NCBI GenBank assembly: GCA_022457065.1
Contig: JAJGBQ010000002.1
Location: 186,001-250,000, forward strand
Direction: 5' to 3'
DNA: 64,000 bases
Source: Curvularia sp. ZM96
Lineage: Eukaryota; Ascomycota; Dothideomycetes; Pleosporales; Pleosporaceae
In this document: positions 34,926 to 46,200 of the stretch, one piece after another
Position numbering within the stretch: the stretch's first letter is position 1
Layout of the letters: every line of letters begins with the position of its first letter
The notes under the pieces: generated by a model
The model's database searches: none
What the model was told of the DNA's origin: nothing
The model's input: the letters and a program-made list of their open reading frames with translations, nothing else
Position numbers and translations under genes: made by a program

Positions 34926-35414
34926 ATGATGCCACCATCTAGCTCGGCCTCGAAGGATGGAGTGCAGTGTTGGGTAGCTGATGGAGATGTTGACATCCGG
35001 CGGCAGAGCTTCACGGCGCGTCGAGCGACCCCTGCATATTTCCTCACTCCATTTGCTGAAGAGGTACCCAAAAAGACGATCTCTGATCTCGTTGCGGATA
35101 TTCGCGAGGGGCTAGAAGAAGTTTTCGACCGTCCGAATTGCCGCGCGCCGTTCATACCAGGGTATGAGAACAAGGACGATGCTATTGCTCGTGCGAAGCT
35201 GCTGCGCGGTCTCGGACGCGAGGGTTCAGGTATCATACTCGTCCGTCTGACGCGTTGCGTGCCCAATATCGGCTATAGGCGCCTGCGCAGGTACGCTGAA
35301 GATGTCTCATATGAGGGGGCGGGGCGGAATGTACTTAGAGATAATGAGGTTGTGATTATCTGCGAACCTTTCACGAAGGCGAACATTGTTGAGCAGCTTC
35401 AGGTTCTCGACTGA
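34926..35414 (+). CDS. hypothetical protein, 162 aa
   Basis: An uninterrupted frame from ATGATG at 34926. Residues 15-65 are mixed. The centre is charged with KKTISDLVADIREGLEEVF. The C-terminal part has LLRGLGREGSGIILVRLTRCVPNIGYRRL and ends in RDNEVVIICEPFTKANIVEQLQVLD. No membrane segment, signal peptide or familiar domain is seen. The upstream sequence has CT-rich tracts and a T-run (34759-34780), plausible for a fungal promoter. It lies 422 bp from the MULE-2 insertion. It may be a lineage-specific gene or a gene fragment. Confidence 0.45.
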   Translation: MMPPSSSASKDGVQCWVADGDVDIRRQSFTARRATPAYFLTPFAEEVPKKTISDLVADIREGLEEVFDRPNCRAPFIPGYENKDDAIARAKLLRGLGREGSGIILVRLTRCVPNIGYRRLRRYAEDVSYEGAGRNVLRDNEVVIICEPFTKANIVEQLQVLD

Positions 35415-35744
35415 AGCAAGGTTGATGGCATCGATTTAAGTGCCAATGCTCCGGGTGCGGTGGAAGGGGGAAGTCAGAACAAGTTGGCGATGGGGGGTAA
35501 GATTGGGGCAAATTCGCAGATGAAGGAAATGAGTCTCTCTGGGCTGTTTTAGATAGTATAGCACATTCTATAAAATCTTACGGCTGTCTTACGGCTGTCT
35601 TACGTGTTTTGGAAATTTCAATTCCAGTTCTTTCACAATTCCATCCTGTTATTCTATATAATCTGCGTAACTCCTAGCATTAGTTCACCCTTGAAGCAAA
35701 CTCAACAACACTGTCCTAGTACATCCGTGCAACTTGAGCCCTCC

Positions 35745-36579
35745 ATGGCACTACCGGGGCCTTCGCTGGCTCTAGCATTGCCTCTGAAGAGCCCGCCTCT
35801 AGCGCAGGACTCTTGTGCTTACGGTCCAGCACTGTTGCACAGCCAGCTGCCACTGCCGATCCAACCCCGCAGCTCTTTGGCGACCTTTTCTCGGCACCAA
35901 CCGCAATTAAGCGCTTCCAGCGGCTGCTCGTCCAGGGCGGTAGTCTCTTAACAGGCGACGCTTTGCGCCGGCTTATCGTCTTCGACTTTAACGGCGCTCA
36001 GCCCGCGAATGGCGCCCTAGGTGGTGCGGTCAAGTCAGCTGTTAGTATTAGTTGAGATTGCTTTGATCTAGGAAGCTGACGAAGTACTATCTACAGAATA
36101 TAGAGACCTTTCCTTTTGTCACTGATCTCGACATCAGTATGACGCTGGCCTTTCTTGAGCCCTGCGGAATCAACACACCACACATTCACCCTAGGGCGAC
36201 AGAGTTCTTAGTGCTAGTTGAGGGGTCTAATCTCCAATTTGGGAGCTTTCTTGAAAACGGCCTGGTTTCGCCAGGGCAGAACCCGGAGGTCGCCGGCACG
36301 CTAGAAAGATATCAGGGTACGGTCTTCTCATCGGGCAGCATTCACTACCAGTTCAACAATGGGTGCCAAAAGGCAGTGTTTGTGGCGGCTTTTAATTCAG
36401 CAAACCCAGGCACAAGCTCAGCAGCGCAGGGCTTCTTTAGCCTCAACGCACAGGTGGTGAACGCAACGCTTGGCCCTACTGCGTCTATCGGTAGTGATGG
36501 GCTACAGGACTTGCGAGGGCTGATTCCCGAGGGTCTCGCGCAGGACGTGCAAAGCTGCTTGGCAAGGTGCGGGCTGTAA
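35745..36579 (+). pseudogene. cupin/germin-like (spherulin-type) protein, 5' end disturbed
   Basis: Exon 2 (36097-36579) encodes the Cupin_1 barrel with PCGINTPHIHPRATEFLVLVEG, which carries the metal-binding His/His/Glu pattern, and a later GSIHYQFNNGC with the last His. Upstream, the exon ending at 36040 has DLFSAPTAIKRFQRLLVQGG and FDFNGAQPANGALGG, typical of spherulin-1 proteins. A 56-nt intron (36041-36096, GTTAGT to CTACAG) joins them in phase. The upstream frame has no ATG before a stop at 35735. The only nearby ATG (35745, followed by a hydrophobic LALAL run like a signal peptide) is in another frame, so a frameshift or an unseen short intron is needed. Members are secreted manganese-binding proteins. 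Confidence 0.6.
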
Positions 36580-37590
36580 TCCGATCCGGCTCGCTGTGGG
36601 GAAGCAATATCTAGTTAGAGTGCGTGGCAACGTACGGGTGTATGTAGTGGACATAGCCGTAGGGGCCAAGATTCTAGTTTTGTTGCTCATTCTCACCTCT
36701 TGCAAATCCACGGGCTGAGTATCGTGCATGGTTTCAATCTGCTGTTGCATGACTCTGACATATGGAGTATGCAATACTTCATATCATTGTTGTATAGTAA
36801 TTAGTTAATAATGTCAATCCAACCGTACCGGGACGCCCGGTGTAACGGGATACCTTTGCTTTCGGCCAATCGGATTGTCCCCAGCGCGTTTTTATATAGA
36901 CATGGGCAGTGCGCATCCACTTTGCAGCTCTTTACTGACCATGCTGTCGCTCGTTCTGTTGGTGCTATCCATCAACTCTTCTCCAATTATCCCTTGTTCG
37001 TTTGTGACAGTCTAGATGTGGAGAGTTCGGTGGGCTAGAAGAAAGTCAGGATTGCAGAGATCAAGACTACACACTCAGAGGGTTGACTCAAGGTGAGAAG
37101 TGTGTATCCGGCAGTTTCTCCGCGCGATGGGCAAGATCGTCGAAACGAGTCTGACTACACGTACACTGCTAGCGGCTTTTGGCATACAGCAGCTTGCAGT
37201 AGCATGCTGAGATGTCTAAAAGCCGCACTGCCACTAAACACCTGGCCTCTAACCGCTCTGATTCCTGGTCGTGCAGCAGTTGTTTCCCAGCCGTGCTCAC
37301 CCTCGCTCGGAGCCACGCCCCGCACCTGCTTCACGCATCAGTCTTTTCCCACTCTGCGCGTATTCTTGCCTGGCTGTCTTGAACCCAACAAACTGGCCCA
37401 CAAATAACATATGGGCAGCCTACCTCGCCAACTTGCTGAGATCTATCGACTTCGTGCACTAATCTAGTTTCCTAACTATAACGTATAGAGTGTTCAGCTT
37501 CCTCCTAACCTTGCTGCAGGTTCTGCAGATATTTTCGAGCTCAAGATTTTCGTTGCTCGAGACAGTGATACCTGGATAAAGCAAGATTGA
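36580..37590. other. no supported gene
   Basis: Short frames only (36811-37038, 37093-37407 plus; 36502-36774 minus is largely antisense to the cupin gene). No element ends are recognised. Confidence 0.35.
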
Positions 37591-37599
37591 TGGTAGCAG

Positions 37600-38335
37600 G
37601 CTGGCAAATGGGTAGGGCAGGGTTGAGTTGGGTTCTGCTTATATAAGACCCAGACTCAACCCTATCCATTTCTTAGCTAACCCTACCCTACCCTACCCAT
37701 TTCTTGGCGCCAAGGAACGGGTAGGGTAGGGTAGGGCTGTACAGGGCGTGGGTAGGGTTGGGCTGGGTCACGTACTAACGTAGGTTGGGTAGAGTTGGGT
37801 AGCTCAAAATCTCAACGTAGATCTACTATTTATCACAGCTATTTATCACAGTAGTATATACATATATCCACTACTATTTACTAGTAAGCAGTGTAACGGC
37901 ACAGGCAAGACTAGTCGGATCAGTATCGGCAGTAGAGTTACTCAGAGGCATATGGGAGTGCGTGAACGCCAAATGAGCCTTGATTCGATAGACACCTATA
38001 GGCCTTGTACGAAAGGATATCAAAATTCTACAGAATAACTATGTGGGATAGTCTGTACTTATACCAGCCGATATGGATCCGACTCGGATCTGGTTCGACT
38101 TGATCTCGGATCTATCGGCCGAATGGCCACTGAGTTGGTTTGATAGTGTGCCGTTACAAGCAGTAGTAAATATATTTAGTTTTAAACAAGTGATTACGAC
38201 GTCAAACCTAACCCAACCCATACCTTGGCAACAAACCCAAGTCTTGGCATGACCCTACCCTACCCACAGCAGTACGTGACCCAACCCAACCCTACCCACG
38301 CCCTGTGCGACCCAGCCCTACCCTAATCATATTCT
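37600..38335. repeat. GGGTAGGGT-rich inverted repeat, possible MITE
   Basis: The left block (about 37610-37805) has gggtagggtagggct and cagggcgtgggtagggttggg with gggtcacgtact. The right block (about 38205-38330) holds their reverse complement in matching order. The central 400 bp are AT-rich and non-coding. A local hairpin centres on ttggcgccaa near 37706-37715. The repeats resemble telomere units but lack the regular TTAGGG period, so I read this as a terminal-inverted-repeat element. No clear target duplication was found. Confidence 0.55.
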
Positions 38336-38605
38336 AGCACAATTTTGATTGTTTTGCTGTTATTTCTAGACATGATGGCACTCTTGGATCTTTTGATTTG
38401 AAGATGTTGATGTGCAGCAGAGGTAGTAATTGATCCTGCTAGTCTAGATTGTAGCGAAATCGCAGTGAGGGGGTTGAGGAGTCTACGAAATTGACGAGAC
38501 GAATCAACTTGACGTAGTCTCTCGATACTTGAGATAGTTGGCGCAGATATTCGTTGCGGATGTAGGTGAGTGCTCTGCTGACGCTAGCTTCTTGTGCGAC
38601 CTGCC

Positions 38606-38971
38606 TCATCTCTGGCGTTGAATGATACGGACTTCGAGTTGCTGTATGTCGGATCCAGTGGCCGGGCTGCAGTAGAGAAAGCCATGCTCGTCAACATCCA
38701 AGATGCCATTCAAAACCTCCGTAGGTAAAGGTGGTGGGGAAGAAGACCCTGGGGATGACCGAGACGAAGGTGTCTGGCTTGGTTGACGAAGGTGAAGGTC
38801 AAACGAAGAGAAACAGCATTCGTGCTCCACCTCACTGTCTGATGATTTACGCTTCCTTATTACGCCATGCACTTGGTCTTTTGTCTTGCGAGAGCTAGGC
38901 GAGGCAAGGCCCGGCCTATTGTAGTATCTGTGATTATTTGTAAATGATGCTGTATTTGCACAATGCAACAC
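38606..38971 (-). CDS. hypothetical ORF, Ser/Pro-rich
   Basis: A 121-codon frame with a basic KRKSSDSEVEHE patch and a Ser/Pro-rich centre. It could begin with a non-ATG codon or be an internal exon. No domain is recognised and coding status is doubtful. Confidence 0.2.
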   Translation of the reverse strand: MLHCANTASFTNNHRYYNRPGLASPSSRKTKDQVHGVIRKRKSSDSEVEHECCFSSFDLHLRQPSQTPSSRSSPGSSSPPPLPTEVLNGILDVDEHGFLYCSPATGSDIQQLEVRIIQRQR

Positions 38972-39634
38972 CTCGACTTACAAAATGTTTTATGCAAGTA
39001 ACCATAAAATGAAGGGGATGAGCTTCTCTCTGTTATAAACATTCTTTCGCTGCTAACCCATACTCTTTGATATAGTCTGTTGAGAGAAAGGAATATACCA
39101 GGAGGAGCGAAAGTCCATAATCAAAGGGAGTCGAGTACTCGTACTATTAGACCCGGCCGCCTTGATCCCGGATGAAAAGAGCGCATCGAGTGCCCATATT
39201 ATTAGCCGCAGCAAAGACCGATTTTGTAGTACTTTCCAGTTCTTTCACTTCATTTTGCATGGCCTTTCAGCCTCGATGCCCTATGCGTTTCTTGCGAAAA
39301 TGCCAGGCAAGTTATAGAAGCTGAGCGGAGGCAAGGCTGGCTGGGCAGTTGAGATACAGACAACGTCGGTACTATACGCGCAGCGTTCATCCTCCCCAAA
39401 TCCAGCACGAGATGGACAAAGAAAGACTTCGTGATTGATGTGAGGGCTGAGAGGCGCGAGTTGCGCTTTTATCCGCAAGAAAGGTGGGAATAACGCCGTA
39501 TGCAATCCTGATGAAACAAATGTAAGTCACTGCTACGCGTGCTTCGAGATCTGGTTACTTACGATATCGTTGGAAGCAATCGTACCTAATGTGCCAGGGC
39601 TTGCTGATGCATCTTCACCACAATAAAACTCGAC

Positions 39635-39958
39635 CTATGGTGGATCAACGTCTTTACCGTGCTGGACGTTCATCTTAGCCAGTTGTTGAGAAAGATGATT
39701 GGTCTCTCCAGTGCTCTTCTTTCGAGCATTGACTGAAGACTTTCCTGCAGACTGCTCACCCAAGACGATGCACTCGGGTAGAGGAATTTTCAATTGCTGT
39801 AGCCCGAGGCTTTGCAGCCGGCTTATAGTCTTGATAATTTCGTTAACGTGCTGTCCAAGTGCGTCTGTGTCAGGTGCTCCCGAGGACCCTTGCTGCTGAC
39901 CGGGAGCTGTAGAAGGTGTTAGTCCTCTTCGTGTGTTTATGGGAGTAGAACCCACCAC
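39635..39958 (-). pseudogene. truncated dynamin-family GTPase fragment
   Basis: The 107-residue frame contains LQSLGLQQLKIPLPECIVLGEQSAGKSS. This is the start of a dynamin GTPase domain with its G1 P-loop (GEQSAGKSS). Directly after the P-loop the family pattern is lost and the frame ends. G2 to G4 motifs, middle domain and effector domain are missing. It is a 5' gene fragment, or an exon whose partners were removed. Fungal dynamin-like genes of this type often sit in accessory regions with NLR genes. Confidence 0.55.
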
Positions 39959-41119
39959 TATCGCACCCTATAACTATGGAAATTTTCTGGTAGACACTAC
40001 AGTCTGGCCAAGAGGATCGCAGTTGCTGCAGCCCCCACTCTCAGGACGGGATGCACCCGGTGTCCAACAAACTCGCTGTCGGAGTCGCTGTTGCCGGAAA
40101 AACGTATCAGAATCCTTTATGAGTGTCTGTGTTAAGGATACAGTCTACCTCGTTGGCCAAGGCACTGTACCTGGAGCTTGTAGTGCTTTATAGTGTGCCA
40201 TAGCGGGCATTGTTTCGCGCGCCATGGTGTGACGGATTGTCGACGGTATATAGTGATGCCAATAAACTGCAGAGGCCTGGCTGCAAAGCTGATGGTCGCG
40301 AGCTGCGCGCAATTTATATAGAGGGTTACAAGTGTATAAAGAGAGTGCGGTGAGACTAATTTCTGCTTCGTTTGCGTAAACGCGACTAGTCCGAATTTTT
40401 GATAAGGCGTTTGTGTTAGATGTTTCTGGTAAGTTCCAAGCGATGTTAGTTGACGTCATGGAGCTTTGCAGTTTGATGTACATGTGAGCTGTTGATAGGC
40501 ACAACAACAAGATTGTCTGTGAGACTGGTACCTAGATCTTCTTGATAGATCGAGCCTCTTTCTTGTAAAGTGTTCAATGAAGAATAATAAGTTGACGCAA
40601 AGAGGGTCTTGATAAAGTGGACATGGTTGCGCCTTTGTCTATAAAAAATCCCGCGACCTTCTGACGTATGGCTCGGCGCTAGATCTCTGTTTGGCAGCCT
40701 AGAACCTCCTTCACCTGGCCTCTAGTGCGCCAATCACATTATCAGAGGGCGGGGCACGTAGAGTTTCCCTCACTTGGCTTTTGGTATGCAGACTGTTAGA
40801 TACGCGGCACAGATTGTTCCGTGACATCGAACCCTCTCTAGTACCTTGCCTAGGAGATTAGTGGCAGTAAGTAAACGTTCTATCAATCCGTCTATCTTCA
40901 ATACTCTATGCTAACACTACCAGATGGCACTCCCAAAGCGGTATCACCGCCTTTCGAACATCCGCAAAAGCGGTACTGCAACCGAAAGTCCCACCGAGGC
41001 CAGCAGCACTGTCGCGAGAGCGGACGCGAAGCGAGAGAGTGCCCGGCAAAACGCAAGGCCAAAGAACAACAGGACCAGGATTGCCGTGTTTGTGGAGACA
41101 TGAGCTGCAGTACAGGGAA

Positions 41120-41165
<46 letters not shown>

Positions 41166-41757
41166 CACGTAGCAACTGCTCACAGTCTGGCGATCTAGTG
41201 GACGGTTGCATGGTGGGGGTCCAGTCTCTCGGTGTCGCTACCACTACTAAGCCGAGGACTAAGCCATCGACTCAGCCTGCGCCCATCAACACTGAGGCTA
41301 CTACGGCTGGCGACGAAAAGTTGAAGCCACCTGTAGGCGGGCTTCCAGCTGGCGACGGTGTGCAATCTCTCACCACAAGGTTCGTGTTCGTGATCCAGCC
41401 TCAGCATGTGTCCTTGATTGGATTTGACTTCGAAGGACCATTCAACGCACTCACCACCCGCAATGATCGCGATCATAAATCCGTTGGAGTCACCTTCTTA
41501 TCCCAAAGTATAGTCAAGTAGAGTGTTACGGAAATTGAGACTACTGACACTCTTCTCGTGAAACACGTCCTCTGTGAAGACACGAAGATCTTCATAAATT
41601 AGCTGAGCTACTGCCTAGATATGAAACTCTTTCGTTTTAGTTACTTGTACGGACCAAGAACAGCAAAGACCCACCTGATAAGACCAGCAGTTCATTGTTT
41701 GGTCGTGTGATACATACGAACTCTGACTTCGGTCTATGCACCACGAAGCTCCATCAG
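39959..41757. other. no supported gene; microsatellite inside
   Basis: Frames at 40145-40510 (minus) and 40923-41521 (plus) have no domain. Those crossing 41121-41162 are made of His-Thr or Cys-Val repeats from the (CA)n tract and are artefacts. Confidence 0.4.
41121..41162 (+). repeat. (CA)n microsatellite
   Basis: About 21 perfect CA dinucleotides, likely length-polymorphic. Confidence 0.95.
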
Positions 41758-42030
41758 GCTTGGGATATATTTGTAAAGGTTGAACGTAGCAGCGAGCAAT
41801 AACTCAGAGAAGTCTAAGATTGATTCATGCCTTTCTATGTCTATCCTTAGTTTCTTCTTATACAAGCCAACAGAGGCGTACCGTGGGATCGCTCGCAGCG
41901 CTGTGGTAGCGAAGGGTCTTCGCCAGGATCGCTGGGAGTTTATTCCAAGGTACTCTTGACTCTGTGTGCCAACGATCCTCCGTCGAGTCGACGTCTCGAC
42001 ACTATCGCGACGTCGCACCCTTACACATAC
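41758..42030 (-). repeat. LTR-like dispersed repeat, copy 1
   Basis: The minus strand reads gggtgcgacgtcgcgatagtg, then a long block ending near gcctttctatg/tagacatagaaagg and ctctgagttatt. A copy in the opposite orientation lies at 59600-59860 with few differences. The length and the lack of coding capacity suggest a solo LTR or LTR fragment, but terminal TG/CA and a target duplication were not confirmed. Confidence 0.55.
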
Positions 42031-42245
42031 GCATATAGGTGACTTTCCTGCATATGTGCATGACTAGGTTGGCCACCTGGATACTGAACCCTTCGCGGTA
42101 TTGCTTGACGTGGAGGCCGGAGCGGCGACCAGTACTGCTAGAGATCAGAACACGGATGGACAGATCTTCGTGTATAAATCCTGGTAACGACAAAGACAAC
42201 AGGATGCGTCCTGGCACGCAGGGACCAACTTCATATAACATCAAC

Positions 42246-42775
42246 AATACTATCCCTCCACGTATGGCGGAAAACCCTGCGTGCCGGCATGCCAGCCATA
42301 CTCTTCCCTACAACAAACGCAACCACAGTTAAAGAGCGTACACAATCTCGGGACAGAGACTTCAATCCCTTAAGATCTTCTACGCTTTATCTCTTTGCAA
42401 GAAAGCTCTTGCGTGGCTAGCAATACCATAATTCGCTGCTAGCATGTATGGCAGCTCTAGCTCGGTCGGCCTCGGATACGCTAGATATCTTGTGTATATA
42501 TCTAAGAGTCTGTAAAACTATGTAAATATGTATATAGAGTCTATCCCGAGAAGTAGGCTTCTATATATCATATTAGAGCATTGTAGTGCATGTTCGAAGA
42601 GCAGTGCAACGCCGAAGCGCGCTACCTGCGAGTTGTATGTCGATACCAGAAGGAGACTAGCGGTATTTTATCAGCTTAATGTCAGCTTTTATACTACCAA
42701 CGTAGCTTAGGCAGAACCGCTAGGCATGTGGTTAGGGCCAAGCATGACTCGTGACAGGCGGAGTTTTGTGCTGTC
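42246..42775 (+). repeat. anonymous dispersed repeat, copy B
   Basis: Same landmarks as copy A: ctatccctccac, tggcggaaaaccctgcg, gtgccggcatgccagcc, tctcgggacag, cctcggata, tatcccgag. It lies 470 bp upstream of the large NLR gene, whereas copies A and C lie beyond TPR remnants. Confidence 0.6.
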
Positions 42776-43244
42776 GAGCTTGAGCTGACCTATCTAAGTA
42801 CAGCAGAAGTCTTTTCCGGATGTGCGGCTGAGCTGGACGAGCTCAGAGCACTCAACTGAGTACTTAAGGAGGCCAATAAGGGCGACGACACCAACAACAA
42901 GGCCAGCTGCCTCTGCCACATTCCCGTATTGGAGTAGTAGAGGCGGCGATGGTCGTGGACACAAGGAAAAGAGAATGCGATGATAAAGTAACGGTTTTCT
43001 TCGCACTTGCTTATAGCTCTTGAGTGCATAGGCAGCGGCAGCAGCGGGGACGAGAGGTTGAGGTTCTCTTTTGGGCATGCGCAGAACGAGCCAGCCGCTC
43101 AGCTGAAGCGCCAGCTCAGCCTTAACAGGTCAGCCTAGCCAGCCTTGACAAGCCATCTATTACGGGCCAGCCTCACGCGCCGGAACCGCTGCCTACTTAC
43201 ACAAGACTCTCCCTCCTACACAAACCAGTTCACTATTCTCTACG

Positions 43245-46200
43245 ATGGCCTCCCTTAGCACCAACATCACGTTTTCAGGATATGGCAACCAGGGAGCGCA
43301 GGTGGGACGTTACTCCGACACTATCGCGAACCACTTCCATATTCCTGCTGGTAGATACCCGCTCCCGCCTTAACAGCGCTGCGCTAACCACGCACAGTCT
43401 CTTTAGAACGCCCCGAGACTCCCCCGCAGCCCTCGTGCTTCGTGCCCTTCCGCCGCGATCCTGACTTTGTCGACCGCGGCACGCTGCTCGACCAGATCCG
43501 CCAGCGATGCGCTGCGCCAGCATCTCGCGTCGCGCTGGTTGGTCTCGGCGGGGTAGGGTAGGTTTGGTGGAAGAGCATCAAACTAGTGCTCGCATGTCGC
43601 ATGTTGTATGTCGCATCTGACGTAGATACAGAAAGTCGCAGCTAGCCATCGAGCACTGCTACCGCACCGCCGAGCAGTCGCCGGATACGTGGGTGTTCTG
43701 GGCGCATGCGAGTAACACGGCGCGACTTGAGCAGAGCTTCCGCGAGATCGCCGACCAGGTCAGGGCTCACGGGCGGAAGGACCCGCAAGCAGACGTGTTT
43801 AAGCTGGTGCACGACTGGCTGCGCGACGCGAAGAATGGACGGTGGCTGTTAGTAGTAGACAATGCAGACGATGCTGCTGTGGTCTCTCCGACAGATGGCA
43901 GCAGTGGTCTCCGGCAGCATCTATCAAGGTATCTGCCTTCAAGCAGGCACGGCGCCGTCCTAGTGACGAGTCGGACAAAGCGCGTAGCGATGCAGATTGT
44001 GGAGGACAGTGACATTATACTAATCGAGCCGATGAACTATGCAGATGCACACGCTCTACTCCGGAAAAAGCTAGGAGACGTAGATAAAGGCGACAGCATC
44101 GCTACCCTAGCCGCGACACTTGATCACATGCCGCTTGCTCTCGTGCAGGCGGCAGCGTACATTCGAGAGCGAGCGCCGCGGTGCTCCGTGCAGCAGTACC
44201 TTAAGGAGTATCGGCAGAGCGACCGCAGAAAGACAAGTCTGCTAAACCAGAAGGCAGATCACCTTCGCCGAGATGCAGGAGTTAGCAACTCGGTTATGAT
44301 AACATGGCAGGTCTCGTTCGACCACATACGCAGCATAAGACAGTCAGCAGCAGGCCTGTTGTCGCTGATGAGCTTCTTCGACCGACAGGGGATCCAGGAG
44401 GCTCTGCTCCGCCGACAGAGCAGCGCAGCAGACAACGGATTCGAGGAGGACGTGCTAGTCCTACGAGATTACTCGTTCATCACGGTGACCAGAGATACAG
44501 ACACGTTTGAGATGCACAGCCTAGTGCAGCTAGCGACGCGCATGTGGCTAGAAAATGAAGGGCAGCTAGACAAGTGGAGAGAGCAGTTCATCTCGAACCT
44601 GTGCGCAGAGCTGCCGACAGGAGAGTACGAAAACTGGAAAAAGTGCCAAGCGCTATTTCCACACGCACAAGCGGCACTAACACAGCAACCTAAGGACATA
44701 GAGTCACGAAAGGAGTGGGCGCTATTGCTATACAAGGCAGCATGGTATGCGTGGCAACAAGGGAGAGCAGGCGAGGCAGAGGAGATGGCGACGATGTCAA
44801 TGGAGGCTAGGAATGAAGTGCTTGGGGAAGAAGATGTGGGAACGCTAGATAGCATGGGGATGGTGGGGCTAGCTAGGGAGCTTAGGGGTAAGTACAGGGA
44901 AGCAGAGGACATGCATAGACAGACGCTGGCGGGGTACGAGAAGGTGCTCGGGCATGAGCATCCACACACGCTGGCGAGCATGAACAACTTGGCGCAGGTG
45001 CTAGACAGACAGGGCAAGTACGAAGAGGCGGAAGCGATGAACCGCCAGACGCTAGCGGGGTACGAGAAGGTGCTCGGGCATGAGCATCCAGACACGCTGG
45101 CGAGTATGCACAACTTAGCGCAGGTGCTGAACAGCCAGGGCAAGTACGAAGAGGCGGAAGCGATGCACCGCCAGACGCTGGCAGGGTACGAGAAGGTGCT
45201 CGGGCATGAGCATCCACACACGCTGGCGAGCATAGGCAACTTAGCACAAGTACTGAACAGCCAGGGCAAGTACGAAGAGGCGGAAGTGATGCACCGCCAG
45301 ACGCTAGCGCTGCGAGAGAAGGTGCTTGGGCATGAGCATCCACACACGCTGACGAGCATGAACGACTTGGCGCTAGTGCTGGACAGACAGGGCAAGTACG
45401 AAGAAGCCGAGGCGATGCACCGCCAGACGCTAGCGGGGTACGAGAAGGTGCTCGGGCATGAGCATCCACACACGCTGGCGAGCAGGTACAACTTGGCGCT
45501 GGTGCTGGATAGCCAGGGCAAGCACGAAGAGGCCGAGGCGATGCACCGCCAGACGCTGGCAGGGTACGAGAAGGTGCTCGGGCATGAACATCCACACACG
45601 CTGGCGAGTATGCACAACTTGGCGCTAGTGTTTAACAGGCAGGGTAAGTACGAAGAGGCAGAGGCGATGCTCAGACAGACGCTGGCGCGGCGAGAGAAGG
45701 TGCTCGGGCATGAGCATCCATCTATTCTAACGAGCATGAACAACTTGGCGGAAGTGTTTAACAATCAAGGCAAGTACGAGAAGGCGGAAGCGATGCACAG
45801 GCGGACGCTGGCGTGGCGAGAGAAGGTGCTTGGGCATGAGCATCCATCCACTCTAACGAGTATGAACAACTTGGCGCTAGTGTTGAATAGACAGAGTAAG
45901 TACGAAGAAGCCGAGGCGATGCACCGACAGACGCTGGCGCGGCGTGAGAAGGTGCTTGGGCATGAGCATCTATCCACGCTGGCGAGCATGAACAACTTGG
46001 CGCAGGTGCTGAACAGCCAGGGCAAGTACGAAGAGGCGGAAGCGATGCACCGCCAGACGCTAGCGCTGCGAGAGAAGGTGCTCGGGCATGAGCATCCAGA
46101 CACGCTGAGCAGTATGGCCAATCTGGCATTGACGTTACGGAACCAAAATCGATTGAAGGAAGCCGAGGCGCTCGATGAAGCCAACACAGCATCTACAGAA

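Noticed and set aside
37600..38335. Telomere or interstitial telomere tract
   Set aside because: The units are irregular, of GGGTAGGGT type, and arranged as an inverted repeat, not as a uniform TTAGGG array.
40944..41521. ORFs with His-Thr or Cys-Val runs
   Set aside because: Produced by translation of the (CA)n microsatellite.
44469..45764. Long minus-strand ORFs (431 aa at 44469-45764, 237 aa at 44882-45595, and 140-144 aa at 45758-46192), Cys/Ser-rich and repetitive
   Set aside because: They are antisense readings of the tandem TPR units; a periodic repeat without stops on one strand gives repetitive frames on the other.
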